Program-made: the position numbers and the translations under genes
In this document: positions 8,654-18,756 of the stretch, piece by piece
Layout of the letters: each line of letters begins with the position of its first letter
How positions within the stretch are numbered: the first letter of the stretch is position 1
The notes under the pieces: generated by a model
Databases searched by the model: none
What the model saw: the letters and a program-made list of their open reading frames with translations, nothing else
Told to the model about the DNA's origin: nothing
Assembly (NCBI GenBank): GCA_900766195.1
Contig: CAAFUN010000108.1
Coordinates: 33,013 to 97,012 of the forward strand
Reading direction: 5' to 3'
Length of the DNA stretch: 64,000 bases
Source of the DNA: an uncultured Bacteroides sp.
GTDB lineage: Bacteria; Bacteroidota; Bacteroidia; Bacteroidales; Bacteroidaceae

Positions 8654-10225
8654 TCACAGTCCATCCTTAACTAACATTCCTAACTTTGACAACATTTCAA
8701 CAATAGCTCCTTCATGCAAAATATCCCATTGTGTTTGAGCATTTATCCCTCTAAAATCGCTATTTAACAAATTTGTCTCTTTGTTTCTACAGTCTGTCAG
8801 CCATGCATTAGACAATGTTTTTTCATAAGCTGTCACATACTCCCGATTACCATCAATCCTGTACAATTCAATCAGACCACGCAACAAAATAGATTGGAAC
8901 CATACATGATCCGGTTTCAATATATTGAAATCTTCTCCCAAAGCATCTGAATGAAAAGCCATAAACCATTTCTTGTAAGCTGATTTTGCTATTCGCTGAG
9001 CATCAGCCAAATATTTTTCATCACCCGTTATTTTATAAATCAAACAAGCTGCCTGCATGGGCTGTCCCGAATTATAAGAATATTTATTTTTAACTACCGA
9101 CATGTCAGGATGTATCGAATCCCAGTATAAATCATCTTCCGGGTCTCTCAAATACTTACTTAACCATTCATAGAGTTCTATAGCTCTATTCAAATAGGCT
9201 TTGTCCCCGGTCATATTATATAATTTACATCCCAAAACAGCAGCCGGAGCCGAGGAACAAGTATTTTTGCCTGTTTTTAGCACCGGTATTTCTCTCCAAT
9301 AGACTCCACCACCACATGCATCATCATATCCTGTCATCAAATAATTCCACACCATGATCGCCTTGTCTAAGAATCTCTGCTCCTTTGTTTGAGAATACAA
9401 ATCTATCATATCAAGTCCAATCCAAACATTATCATCATAATATCGGTCATTTCCGTTAGCAGGATAAACAGCATACGCTTGCATATTATTATCTGTCGTA
9501 ATAAATCGGTTTATACTGTTAAACATCCGATCTGTCATATTACCATATTCCTCTCCTATCCCACTTATTCCTGCAGACACCTCACGAATTGCAACATAAC
9601 CGGAAAACCCTGCCCCTTGCCCCCACACTGTGGCATCTCCATTCCAATAAGGTCCGGTTGCATTGGGATAATAGTTATTCCAGCAATCCCTAGCCGACTT
9701 GCCAAGATAAAGCTTTATCAAAGAAGTCATGAGTTGTTTAGCTCTGGATATAAAGACATTATTTATCCCCTCCACAGGTCTGGTCACAGCCATTTTATAA
9801 GCAGAACTTATATATTCGGACACTCCGGTCGTAGCCTTAATTCGCCAATAGATATTACCTGTTCCTCCCGACTGTATTCCTGTTTTTCTGGCAATCGAAT
9901 CAATTTCCGCCTGTTTTATATCTATGAAAATGGCATACCCCAAACTACCTGGATTCAATATCATGACAGGATCTTGAAAGTCCTTTTTCTCGTCAGCAAA
10001 TTGCACCTCATAAAAAACACCGACAGTACCTCCCTGCGTTCTTGCGCGTTCCCAAGATAATCTTATGGGTTCAGCATTTTCATAAGAAAGAGTTATAGTC
10101 GTATCTCCAGTCAAGATTTGAAAAGGGATAATCTCCGCTTTCTTATCAAAGCTTTCCGCCTTATTATCGGAACATCCATACATCAGAGCTCCTAATAGGA
10201 GCCCTGATATAAGCATTTTTTTCAT
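8654..10225 (-). CDS. SusE-like lipoprotein fused to a GH76 glycanase
   Basis: Last gene of the susCD operon. A lipoprotein signal ends at Cys18 (lipobox LMYGC). Residues about 25-150 look like the N-terminal Ig-like domain of SusE glycan-binding lipoproteins, with an FQIL...ITLSYENAEPIRLSWERA pattern. From about 155 to the end it resembles GH76 (alpha-1,6-mannanase family) with a six-hairpin fold. The paired catalytic Asp are at about 264-265 in DRYYDDNVWIGLD, and the GGGVYWRE...NTCSSAPAAVLG stretch follows. The gene occupies the position normally held by a separate SusE, so it may be a surface-anchored enzyme that binds and cuts the glycan. The frame opens with GTG at 10234; I chose the ATG at 10225, which gives a standard lipoprotein signal. 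Its substrate may not be mannan. Confidence 0.75.
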   Translation of the reverse strand: MKKMLISGLLLGALMYGCSDNKAESFDKKAEIIPFQILTGDTTITLSYENAEPIRLSWERARTQGGTVGVFYEVQFADEKKDFQDPVMILNPGSLGYAIFIDIKQAEIDSIARKTGIQSGGTGNIYWRIKATTGVSEYISSAYKMAVTRPVEGINNVFISRAKQLMTSLIKLYLGKSARDCWNNYYPNATGPYWNGDATVWGQGAGFSGYVAIREVSAGISGIGEEYGNMTDRMFNSINRFITTDNNMQAYAVYPANGNDRYYDDNVWIGLDMIDLYSQTKEQRFLDKAIMVWNYLMTGYDDACGGGVYWREIPVLKTGKNTCSSAPAAVLGCKLYNMTGDKAYLNRAIELYEWLSKYLRDPEDDLYWDSIHPDMSVVKNKYSYNSGQPMQAACLIYKITGDEKYLADAQRIAKSAYKKWFMAFHSDALGEDFNILKPDHVWFQSILLRGLIELYRIDGNREYVTAYEKTLSNAWLTDCRNKETNLLNSDFRGINAQTQWDILHEGAIVEMLSKLGMLVKDGL

Positions 10226-10248
10226 CCTGTTCACGGTATATCAGTTTC

Positions 10249-12111
10249 TTATTGCTCAGCTTGCCATTCAGGATTTTGAACCAACTTACCATTTTTATAC
10301 AATTCACCCTGAGGAATAGGCCAAAAATAATATTTAAAGTCACTCGGCCTGAACTCCGTCTTCTTTCTCTTATAAAAAGTGGGACGTACCTCATCAATAC
10401 TCATACCATTTATCCCGTCTTTCTCCACATCCTGAAATATCTTCCAACGTCTTTCATCAAAGAAACGATGATTTTCAAAAGCTAATTCAATTCTTCTCTC
10501 ACGTTGAATCATCATGCGCAAAGACTCCTTACTCGTAGATTTTAATTGATTATATCCTCCCTTAGCAGATATTGACCATTCCGGTATACCTGCACGTTCC
10601 CGTACAATATTTACACAATTCAACACTGTCTCAACATTCCTGTCTGTACATTCATTCTCAGCTTCTGCATAATCCAAATATATTTCAGCTAAGCGTATCA
10701 ACGACATGTCACGATTACTCACAGATTGTGAATTTTTCCAATTCACAGTTGGATTTGAAAATTTTCTTAATAAATATCCAGTGGTAGAATAATTACGAGA
10801 TGTTCCATGCCCAGTATTACCTCCTTTATAAAATTCACAAATAGAACGTTGCGATTCAGGAGTGGAATTAGGAGCAAGCCACCTGCTATTATCATAAGCT
10901 ATTGAGGCGTAGAAACGAGGTTCTCTGTTGGCATACATCAAACTAGTTCCAGTAAGTGCATATTTAGTGGGGCTCTTACATGTTTCTCCCGTTTCATCAT
11001 TTGTAGGATATTCAGAATCTTTATCAGCCCATTCTGTATCTTTTATAGGCAAGCCATTCCGGGTATAAAAATCATCTACTACATTTTGCGTCGGAGCATA
11101 TCCCGTCCAACCTTTCAGATTATAAGGACAATTGGCTTCAATATCCCAGTAAGAACAATTTGTCCGAGCAAAAATAATCTCAGCATTTTTACTCCAATCT
11201 GCTTCTAAAAACAAATACTGATAGTCTTTCATTGCATCATTTGCTGCATTATCATTATTCTTATACAAATGAAATTGGGATCCGAACTCATCAATAAATC
11301 TCTTAGCTGCATTACGGGCTTTTGTCCACTTCTCTGCCGAATAGTTTGGATTTATTAAGGGAGCTCCGTCTGATGTCTTAAACTCTGCATATTTCTCATA
11401 ATCAGAGTTTCCATTATAAAGCGGACTTGCAGCATACAACAGAAGACGAGCTTGCAATGCTCTCGCAGCAGCTTGGGTAGCACGACCATATTCTATATTA
11501 GAATCATACCACCGAAGTAGACCATCATTACAAGCCTGATCAAGCTGATCATATATGTATTGAACCGTATTATCAAAAGAACTTCGTGGTATACTGGTCT
11601 GCCCTATAGAAGCATCAGGAGCCATCTCTGCTTCGGGCATTATCACAAGTGGACCATACCACTTGAGAAGCTCAAAGTAATAGAATGCCCGCATAAAACG
11701 AGCTTCAGCCTTGTATTGCAGTTTCATATCGTTAGTCAAATCAGCATCTTTACAAGCATCAATATGAGAAATAAAAGTAGATGCCTGCCGAATAGCCTTA
11801 TAATAGCTAGACCATGATTGATGGTAATCTTTAGAGGGAGTCATCGCTCCCATATTTATATAATTCTCAGAATATTCCGGCCATGGAAAGTCCATTTCAT
11901 CACAAATTGCTGTTCCACCACTCCCAGGTCTGAGGTCTGTAGGTATATAAGAATATACCGTATTCAAATAGCGCTCAGCATCCTTTTTTGTAGAAAAAAC
12001 AGCTCCAAGACTAATGACATCATCCGGAACCTGATCCAAGAATGAGGTACAAGAAGAAGTTAAAGAGTAGCCAAAAATAGCACAAGCTATAATTATTTTA
12101 TTAGTTTTCAT
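10249..12111 (-). CDS. SusD/RagB family glycan-binding lipoprotein
   Basis: Outer-membrane lipoprotein that lids the SusC transporter and captures the oligosaccharide. From the ATG at 12111 it has 620 residues, begins MKTNKIIIACAIFGYSLTSSC and carries the lipid Cys at about 21. SusD TPR features are evident: the N-terminal FLDQVPDDVISLG...AERYLNTVYSYIP segment, the helical EARFMRAFYYFELLKWYG run, and the C-terminal RRIELAFENHRFFDERRW motif. A start at 12132 overlapping the susC stop codon (TAATG) is also possible and would couple translation, but it adds seven residues ahead of the signal peptide. It lies between susC and the GH76 fusion. Confidence 0.93.
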   Translation of the reverse strand: MKTNKIIIACAIFGYSLTSSCTSFLDQVPDDVISLGAVFSTKKDAERYLNTVYSYIPTDLRPGSGGTAICDEMDFPWPEYSENYINMGAMTPSKDYHQSWSSYYKAIRQASTFISHIDACKDADLTNDMKLQYKAEARFMRAFYYFELLKWYGPLVIMPEAEMAPDASIGQTSIPRSSFDNTVQYIYDQLDQACNDGLLRWYDSNIEYGRATQAAARALQARLLLYAASPLYNGNSDYEKYAEFKTSDGAPLINPNYSAEKWTKARNAAKRFIDEFGSQFHLYKNNDNAANDAMKDYQYLFLEADWSKNAEIIFARTNCSYWDIEANCPYNLKGWTGYAPTQNVVDDFYTRNGLPIKDTEWADKDSEYPTNDETGETCKSPTKYALTGTSLMYANREPRFYASIAYDNSRWLAPNSTPESQRSICEFYKGGNTGHGTSRNYSTTGYLLRKFSNPTVNWKNSQSVSNRDMSLIRLAEIYLDYAEAENECTDRNVETVLNCVNIVRERAGIPEWSISAKGGYNQLKSTSKESLRMMIQRERRIELAFENHRFFDERRWKIFQDVEKDGINGMSIDEVRPTFYKRKKTEFRPSDFKYYFWPIPQGELYKNGKLVQNPEWQAEQ

Positions 12112-12131
12112 ATTGTAAGATTTAAATGACA

Positions 12132-15100
12132 TTAAAATTGGAAAGAAAGCCCTATGCTATAAGTTGAAATATTAGGATAGGTTGTTCCAGATCCGTTACC
12201 CAATTCCGGATCCCAAAGTTTAAATGAAGAAAGTGTAAACACATTAGATAATAAAGTGTAAATTCTGAGATCAGATACGCCCAATCCCTGTGTCATCCGC
12301 CGAGAAAATGTATAACCAAAATCAAGTGTTTTCAAGCGCAAATATGCACCGTTCTGAATCCAGTGTGTACTTGTTTCATAGTTTTGATTATTATTTGCAG
12401 CATAGTTCAAGCGGGGATAGAAAGCATCTTGACGCGGATTATCCTCTGTCCATCGATCTCCTATATTAGCAAGCATATTGCCCTTGGCCGTACCATTTGT
12501 AAACGGAACAAAAGCACCATTTACATAGATATCATTACTACCCACCCCTTGGAAAAATGCGCCCAGGGTGAAACCTTTATACTTTATTGCCGTACCAAAA
12601 CCGTAAGTAAGGCGAGGAATCGTTCCTTGTCCAATATATGTTTTGTCATAGTCATCTATTACTTTATCTCCATTCAGATCACGATATTTCAAATCACCAG
12701 CCATGACCGGTTCAGCCGTTTTTGCAACATCTGGATTATCTATTTCTTCTTGCGTATAGAAACCATCACAAATATAGCCAGATTGTTGTCCGATAATAGT
12801 ACCACGCCTTTCCATCCACGGATAAGGTTTTGATGAAGAATCATCTTCTACTATCTTATTTTTATTATAACTGAAAGTACCTTTCAGGCTCACATCCCAT
12901 TTCCCAAACTTTTTATCAATATCTGCATTAATTTCAAACCCATGATTATCTACAATACCCAAATTACCAACAACTCCGGCTGTTAATCCTACTGTTGCAG
13001 GAATAGAACCTCTCGTTAGAAAAATATTATCCCTCCGTTCTTTAAAGAAATCAATATTCAGCGCTACGACATCATTAAAGAGACTCAAATCAATACCAAA
13101 ATTAAATTTCTTTGCTGTTTCCCAAGTTACGTCCACTCCATATTTAGAAACTTCGTATCCGCCAGTCACATCAAAAAAAGAACCACCGGTTCCAAATTTA
13201 TATCCACCTGCACCTCCATTCATCTCCGATAAAAACCCAAAACGATAAAGATTACCATTAACATTAATTTGGTCATTACCAACTAAACCATATGATGTAC
13301 GCAGCTTAAATAAAGACACAACTTTAGCCAAAGGGGCAAACCACGATTCACTTGACACTACCCAAGCCGCACCAAAAGAGGGGAAAAATCCAAAGCGCTT
13401 ATCCGGATTAAAGTTTTCAGATCCGTTATAGCCAAAATTAAACTCCGCCAGATAGCGTTCATTGTATCCATAAGTAAATCGGCCTGCAATTCCTTCAGAA
13501 CGATATGGAAGAGAAGATACAAAATCCCCCGCTAATAAGTTAGTTTTATCACTTAAATTAAACATAAGCATTCCTGTCATATGGTGCCTCTTTGCAAATG
13601 TCTGATCATAATTAAGAGTTGATTCAAAATAATACTTACGGTCATTAGAAGTGGAACCTCCAGCAGTTGACAGATACGGACTCGCAGTATTATTTGTCTG
13701 CTTCATAATCAAATCTCCATTTTCATCGCGTTTGTCCGCCCAAAAGGTAGTATAACCTTTATAGCGATTCAGCCACGACCTATTGTAAGTATCATAAGCA
13801 AACATCGCTCTAAAAGAAAGACCTTTCAATAGAAAGTCCAATTTCTGACTCACAGTCATATCAGCCATAACTTTACTTTGAACGTCACTATTATATCCAG
13901 TCTGAGTTAGCTCCGCCCATGGATTGTTCAAACCACCTCCTGTTGAGATAAAAGGAATTTCTCCATTAGGATATTGTATAGGCATTTGAATTGGAGGCAT
14001 ATTCATTGCATCACTGAAAGCTCCACTTGTACCATTTTTGGGTCTATTTGAATCCCCAACCATAACCTTGACATTAACCTTAAGATCGGTCGTTTTGGTT
14101 ATCTTCATATTAACGTTAGAATTCACATTGAAACGTTTGTATCTCAAGGAAGAATCGAACGTTTGTGATTTATCACGCGTCAATTGACCCGTTTCGTTGT
14201 ACATGGAGGTAGAAACATAATATTGCACATTCTCAGTTCCTCCATTAACACTGATCGAAGCATTTTGGGTTGTCCCCAACCTATCAAACAGTGCATCAAA
14301 CCAATCTACATTAGGATATAAATACGGATCCTCCTGCGATTGTGTCTTAGCAATTCTTTCATCACTAAAAATTGGAGATTTTCCACGGATTGTATACGCT
14401 TCATTAGCAGCTGTCATATAGGTAATGCCATCAGCAAGCTTAGGAATTTTAGTAAAATTGGTCACTCCAAAAGCATATTCAGCGCGGATTTTCGGTTTCC
14501 CTACTTGTCCTTGTTTTGTATTAATGATAATAACACCATTTGCTCCTCTCACTCCAAAAACAGCCGTCGCCGAGGCATCCTTCATGATACTGACAGATGC
14601 AATATCTTCCGGATTCAATTCATCCATGCTCCGTTCTACGCCATCAACAAGAATAAGAGGAGATGTCCCACCCAAAGTCCCAATACCTCGAATCCAGATA
14701 TTTGAAGTATTTTCTCCCGGTGCGCCATTACTTTGCCTACCTATTAATCCCGTAATACGACCTGCCAATGAAGTTGATAGATGTGCCACAGGCTGCTTTA
14801 AATCAGAAACAATTTTAATATTGGACTGGGCACCTATTGATGATATTTTTTTCTGCGTTCCATAACCAACAACAACAACTTCCTCCAATTCTCTAGCATT
14901 TTCCTTTAATTCAATTTTTACAGTAGTCTTACCATCTACCAAAACTTCTTGAGGTATATACCCTAAATAAGTTACACCAAGTTTAGAGCCAACATTTGCC
15001 TCTAATACAAAATCTCCACTCAAGTCTGTTATAACGCCGATAGTTGTGCCTTTAATAACAATATTGGCACCAATAATGGCCTCCTGACTGATAGCGTCAA

Positions 15101-15206
15101 CCACTTTACCATGCACTTTTATTTTTTGCTGTGCATTCAATATTCCTATATTGAAAATTGCCAGTAGTAAGAATACATGTTTAAAATTTAAGTTTATCAT
15201 AATCAT
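12132..15206 (-). CDS. SusC/RagA family TonB-linked outer-membrane transporter
   Basis: This 1024-residue importer draws oligosaccharides across the outer membrane using TonB energy. After the signal peptide (ending NAQQ, about residue 27) comes a carboxypeptidase-regulatory-like domain (KVHGKVVDAISQEAIIGANI, about 30-110). A TonB-box-like stretch follows (ELEEVVVVGYGTQKK, about 108-122), then the plug with the family signature SVSIMKDASATAVFGVRGANGVIIINTK (about 210-240), then a 22-strand barrel ending in SFQF. It directly precedes susD. The SusC call is certain; the substrate is inferred only from neighbouring enzymes. Confidence 0.95.
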   Translation of the reverse strand: MIMINLNFKHVFLLLAIFNIGILNAQQKIKVHGKVVDAISQEAIIGANIVIKGTTIGVITDLSGDFVLEANVGSKLGVTYLGYIPQEVLVDGKTTVKIELKENARELEEVVVVGYGTQKKISSIGAQSNIKIVSDLKQPVAHLSTSLAGRITGLIGRQSNGAPGENTSNIWIRGIGTLGGTSPLILVDGVERSMDELNPEDIASVSIMKDASATAVFGVRGANGVIIINTKQGQVGKPKIRAEYAFGVTNFTKIPKLADGITYMTAANEAYTIRGKSPIFSDERIAKTQSQEDPYLYPNVDWFDALFDRLGTTQNASISVNGGTENVQYYVSTSMYNETGQLTRDKSQTFDSSLRYKRFNVNSNVNMKITKTTDLKVNVKVMVGDSNRPKNGTSGAFSDAMNMPPIQMPIQYPNGEIPFISTGGGLNNPWAELTQTGYNSDVQSKVMADMTVSQKLDFLLKGLSFRAMFAYDTYNRSWLNRYKGYTTFWADKRDENGDLIMKQTNNTASPYLSTAGGSTSNDRKYYFESTLNYDQTFAKRHHMTGMLMFNLSDKTNLLAGDFVSSLPYRSEGIAGRFTYGYNERYLAEFNFGYNGSENFNPDKRFGFFPSFGAAWVVSSESWFAPLAKVVSLFKLRTSYGLVGNDQINVNGNLYRFGFLSEMNGGAGGYKFGTGGSFFDVTGGYEVSKYGVDVTWETAKKFNFGIDLSLFNDVVALNIDFFKERRDNIFLTRGSIPATVGLTAGVVGNLGIVDNHGFEINADIDKKFGKWDVSLKGTFSYNKNKIVEDDSSSKPYPWMERRGTIIGQQSGYICDGFYTQEEIDNPDVAKTAEPVMAGDLKYRDLNGDKVIDDYDKTYIGQGTIPRLTYGFGTAIKYKGFTLGAFFQGVGSNDIYVNGAFVPFTNGTAKGNMLANIGDRWTEDNPRQDAFYPRLNYAANNNQNYETSTHWIQNGAYLRLKTLDFGYTFSRRMTQGLGVSDLRIYTLLSNVFTLSSFKLWDPELGNGSGTTYPNISTYSIGLSFQF

Positions 15207-15244
15207 TAAATAAAAAGTTATAAATTAGTTATAATATAATAATT

Positions 15245-16588
15245 TTAATGAGATTCTCTGTTTTTCAAGATTTCTAAGATTTTCTTTGCCCACAAATTCC
15301 CCAAAATTTTAGCGCCATAAACATTGGGATGCAAATAATATATACCCTGCTCTCCTTCTTGAGGTTCATAATATTTTACACTATGATTGTGAAAGAGTCG
15401 AAAACCTTTCTTATCTCCGGAAAAGACAAAATCACTATTATCTTTAATTAGTTGATCTATTACCGGCATATAGGTTTTCAATCTGTCAAGTCCTTCTTTA
15501 AGATACACCGCTCCATTTTGGGTATTCTCACTATACCATATTGGATAATGAATTATCATTTTGGCCAAAGGAAATCTGGCATGTATGGAATCAATAATAA
15601 TTTGCATATTTACTTTGTATGCAGAGGCAGAGACAGGTGCTCCAGTAGTACCTTTGCAAGCACTATCATTTGTCCCTAATTTCATAGAAAATACAAGGAG
15701 TTCACCATTTTTATAAATAGAATCAGCAGCAGAAACAACTTTTTGGAAGGCTCTTCCTGAAGGCAAGAAATTATAAGTGGTATATCCACTCATTCCACAA
15801 TTCGCATATTTAATATCATAACCCAAGCTATCCAAATATATAGCAGCGGCCATAGGAGGAGGTGTCTGCAAATAAGTTCCTTCAGTGATGCTGTTGCCAA
15901 TAAATACGACATCAACTTTAGAACGAAATGGTGGTTTAGGGAAACTCTTTTTAGGACATATAGCCTTGGCAATAATTCGCGCCATAGCCGTTGTACCCTT
16001 TACATTGGGATGAATCTTATCGTAAACAAAATCACTCTTCCCTATGAATGGAGTATGCAAATCAATTATTTTGGTTTCTGTCCTGTTACCGACTTGCTTA
16101 ATCATCGGAATCATCTCATCAGTAATAATATGATCATCCACAGGTAAGGCATTCCCAGGGAAAGCAGGAAGCGGATAACACAAGTATATCTTAGGTTTAC
16201 TCGTCAAATACTTAAACGAATTCACAAAGTCAATATAATCAGTCATAAACTCTTCTTTATGAACCCAGTTCCCAGGTTTTGCATCATTGGTTCCCATCTT
16301 AATGATTACAATATCCGGATTCCAGGCCAGCACCTCCTTATAGCGTATCTCGTTCCAATAAGGATAATTGCCTTTTCTTAACATCGTACGCCCGCCAATA
16401 CCGTAATTACGAACATCATATTGAGTTCCAAGCAGACGTTGCAGAATAGTGGGATATTTGTCTTTCAGTGGAAGGGCATAATTCTCTGTAATGCTATTCC
16501 CGACACATGCCACTTTAATCTTTTGTGCAAAAGACAGATTGCAAAAGAGTAGCATGGCTACTACCACATAGATTTTACTTCCTTTCAT
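15245..16588 (-). CDS. Tandem two-domain SGNH/GDSL esterase
   Basis: Secreted protein of 447 residues with a signal peptide (to about 21) and two consecutive SGNH hydrolase domains. Domain 1 (about 23-212) has all four blocks: GNSIT with Ser32, GIGG, GTND with Asn101, and DKIH with Asp190/His193. Domain 2 (about 224-440) has GNSITEG with Ser233, GMSG, GTND with Asn307, and YYLHPN with His420, but the residue three before the His is Tyr instead of Asp. Such enzymes remove acetyl or other esters from polysaccharides, so a carbohydrate esterase role is likely. The start overlaps the GH67 stop by 4 bp (ATGA), showing translational coupling. Confidence 0.85.
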   Translation of the reverse strand: MKGSKIYVVVAMLLFCNLSFAQKIKVACVGNSITENYALPLKDKYPTILQRLLGTQYDVRNYGIGGRTMLRKGNYPYWNEIRYKEVLAWNPDIVIIKMGTNDAKPGNWVHKEEFMTDYIDFVNSFKYLTSKPKIYLCYPLPAFPGNALPVDDHIITDEMIPMIKQVGNRTETKIIDLHTPFIGKSDFVYDKIHPNVKGTTAMARIIAKAICPKKSFPKPPFRSKVDVVFIGNSITEGTYLQTPPPMAAAIYLDSLGYDIKYANCGMSGYTTYNFLPSGRAFQKVVSAADSIYKNGELLVFSMKLGTNDSACKGTTGAPVSASAYKVNMQIIIDSIHARFPLAKMIIHYPIWYSENTQNGAVYLKEGLDRLKTYMPVIDQLIKDNSDFVFSGDKKGFRLFHNHSVKYYEPQEGEQGIYYLHPNVYGAKILGNLWAKKILEILKNRESH

Positions 16589-18756
16589 TTTTCAGTAAAA
16601 TTAGTTTGATCCCAATTATAAGGGAATGGTATCTGTTTATAGTACTCAAGAGTATGTTTAGGGTGACTATAGCCTTTGGGAATTGGTAGACCCGAATATT
16701 GCTGGAAGAAGAGTACACAAGCATCTCTCCACCAAGCAGCTTCTCCTTTCTGAAGTTTCAGCAATGAAGCAACGTGCTCAAACCGCTCACTGTCAATCTT
16801 ACCCCTTAATTCATTCCATATTATCTGCATTTGTTCCACTTCATCCACGCCTTGGTAATAATGTGTCACCAACTCATACCATAAGGTTTTTCCGGATGGC
16901 ATTCTATAATTCCAAGGAACGCGATGAAACCATAACAGGTATTTAGGTGGGCACTTTTGAATATTATTAAAGTCCTCACGTAAAGGAGAATGGTACTGTC
17001 CTACAGCATTACTGCCACCTACAGTCCTATCCACCCCAATACTGTCTTTAGTCACCTTATGATAATCAAAAGCAGTCCACACTGGATCATCATGCCATGG
17101 TTCCGGCCCATTATGCGTATCAAAGTTCATAATATGATTCAGTCCTAAAGGCATCATATAATTCACAGCAGCCTCATGTGACATCATCATTATTTTTAGA
17201 ATTGGAGTGATTATTTCTTGCTTAGTGGAAAAAGTCATTCTGATCCACTCTTCCGCAATTTCTTTTGAGCTCAAGTCAGGATCCCATGCTAATCGTCCAA
17301 AGGCATACCAATTAGCCTGTCCAAATAAGTGTCCCGTCCAGTTCATATCCGATCCAATATTTGATACCCCGGAGATAGCGGACATTCCATGCGTTCTGTT
17401 ATAGTTCTGTATGACCTTTGAAACAGTAGACCCCTTTCCATGTTCATAGGTATCAGACTGAAGCGTTTCTTCATACAAAGAGCCTAAATATACCAAATGC
17501 CCTGCATGCCCCAGATTTTCCTGAGTGATCTGAAATTCCATTGAAAGAGGTGTTTTGGGCATAGCCCCAAATAAAGGATGAAAAGGTTCACGAGGTTGAA
17601 AATCAATCGGGCCATTCTTTGGTTGTACAAAAACATTTCTTTTGAAATCGCCGTCCAAAGGCTTAAATTCATTATATCCAGTAACCACCCGATCCACATG
17701 CCGTTCATTCTGGTAGACAAAGGCTCTCCAAAAGACAATTCCTCCAAAAGGCTCCAATGCATCGGCCAACATATTGGCGCCATCGGCATGAGTTCTTCCA
17801 TAATCCTGGGGACCCGGCTGTCCTTCTGAATTTGCTTTTACCAAGAAACCTCCAAAGTCGGGAATCAATGAATAAATCTCCCTTACTTTATCTTTCCACC
17901 ATTGCCTAACTTTCGGGTCCAAAGGATCAGCAGTCTGTAACCCTCCAATTTCTTTAGGTGCACTAAATTTTGCCGTGAGATATACTTTAATACCATATGG
18001 ACGAAAAGCATCGGCCAAGCCGGCAGCCCGCACGAGCCAATCCGTCCGCAAACTTTTAGCACTTGCATTTACGTTATTCAACACACTACCATTAATACCA
18101 ATCGAAGCGTTTGCCCTAGCATAGTCTGTATAACGTTTATCTTTATATCTCGGAAGTCTTTCCCAATCCCAAAGAGTGTATCCGGCATATCCCCTTTCAA
18201 TAGTCCCATTAAGATTATCCCAATGGTTCAAAACGCGGTATTTTAATTTAGGCTCCTCCACTATATTCAAATCTTTAATGGAACAGTGCATTTGCATTGA
18301 GCGGAGATAGCAGAATACACCGTAAAGAACTCCAATATCACTTTTACCAATTATACCAATGACCGATTTCTCCTGATATTTAAAACTTCTGATTATAAAT
18401 CCATCATCATTCAACTTTTCAAGCTCCTTAATAAAAGGTTGCGTTTGAAATAGCTTTACCGTTTGAAGAGTACCTGCAATTAAAGTATTATCTTTAATCT
18501 CCTTTACATCATTCAAAGGTAAATTCAACAATCCTGAAAAGCCTTGTGCCAATTCATCCTTTGCAGCAACCAATTTATCAGAAGTGCAAGGCATATAAAG
18601 AAAGCAATTCTTTTCGCGATATATACGGAACAAACTAGCATCGTCTATTTTTTTATAACGCAGCCACAAATCATAGCCATTTTCAGCAGACATAAAATTG
18701 ACACTACAAACAAACAAAAGCAGAATCGTAAATACTTTTTTCATAATATTAATCAT
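16585..18756 (-). CDS. GH67 alpha-glucuronidase
   Basis: Enzyme removing (4-O-methyl-)glucuronic acid linked alpha-1,2 at the non-reducing end of xylo-oligosaccharides. The GH67 hallmarks are all present. Numbered from the ATG at 18756 these are NHWDNLNGTIERGYAG near 177-192, acid Glu311 in KANSEGQPGP, and the activating pair Asp385 (NGPIDFQPREP) and Glu413 (FQITQEN). Their spacing matches characterised GH67 enzymes. A signal peptide precedes, so it acts in the periplasm. Three in-frame ATGs exist (18762, 18756, 18744). I chose 18756 because it overlaps the GH97 stop as ATGA, as at the next junction; 18744 gives the neatest signal peptide. This is the most specific clue to the substrate of the locus. 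Confidence 0.93.
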   Translation of the reverse strand: MINIMKKVFTILLLFVCSVNFMSAENGYDLWLRYKKIDDASLFRIYREKNCFLYMPCTSDKLVAAKDELAQGFSGLLNLPLNDVKEIKDNTLIAGTLQTVKLFQTQPFIKELEKLNDDGFIIRSFKYQEKSVIGIIGKSDIGVLYGVFCYLRSMQMHCSIKDLNIVEEPKLKYRVLNHWDNLNGTIERGYAGYTLWDWERLPRYKDKRYTDYARANASIGINGSVLNNVNASAKSLRTDWLVRAAGLADAFRPYGIKVYLTAKFSAPKEIGGLQTADPLDPKVRQWWKDKVREIYSLIPDFGGFLVKANSEGQPGPQDYGRTHADGANMLADALEPFGGIVFWRAFVYQNERHVDRVVTGYNEFKPLDGDFKRNVFVQPKNGPIDFQPREPFHPLFGAMPKTPLSMEFQITQENLGHAGHLVYLGSLYEETLQSDTYEHGKGSTVSKVIQNYNRTHGMSAISGVSNIGSDMNWTGHLFGQANWYAFGRLAWDPDLSSKEIAEEWIRMTFSTKQEIITPILKIMMMSHEAAVNYMMPLGLNHIMNFDTHNGPEPWHDDPVWTAFDYHKVTKDSIGVDRTVGGSNAVGQYHSPLREDFNNIQKCPPKYLLWFHRVPWNYRMPSGKTLWYELVTHYYQGVDEVEQMQIIWNELRGKIDSERFEHVASLLKLQKGEAAWWRDACVLFFQQYSGLPIPKGYSHPKHTLEYYKQIPFPYNWDQTNFTEK

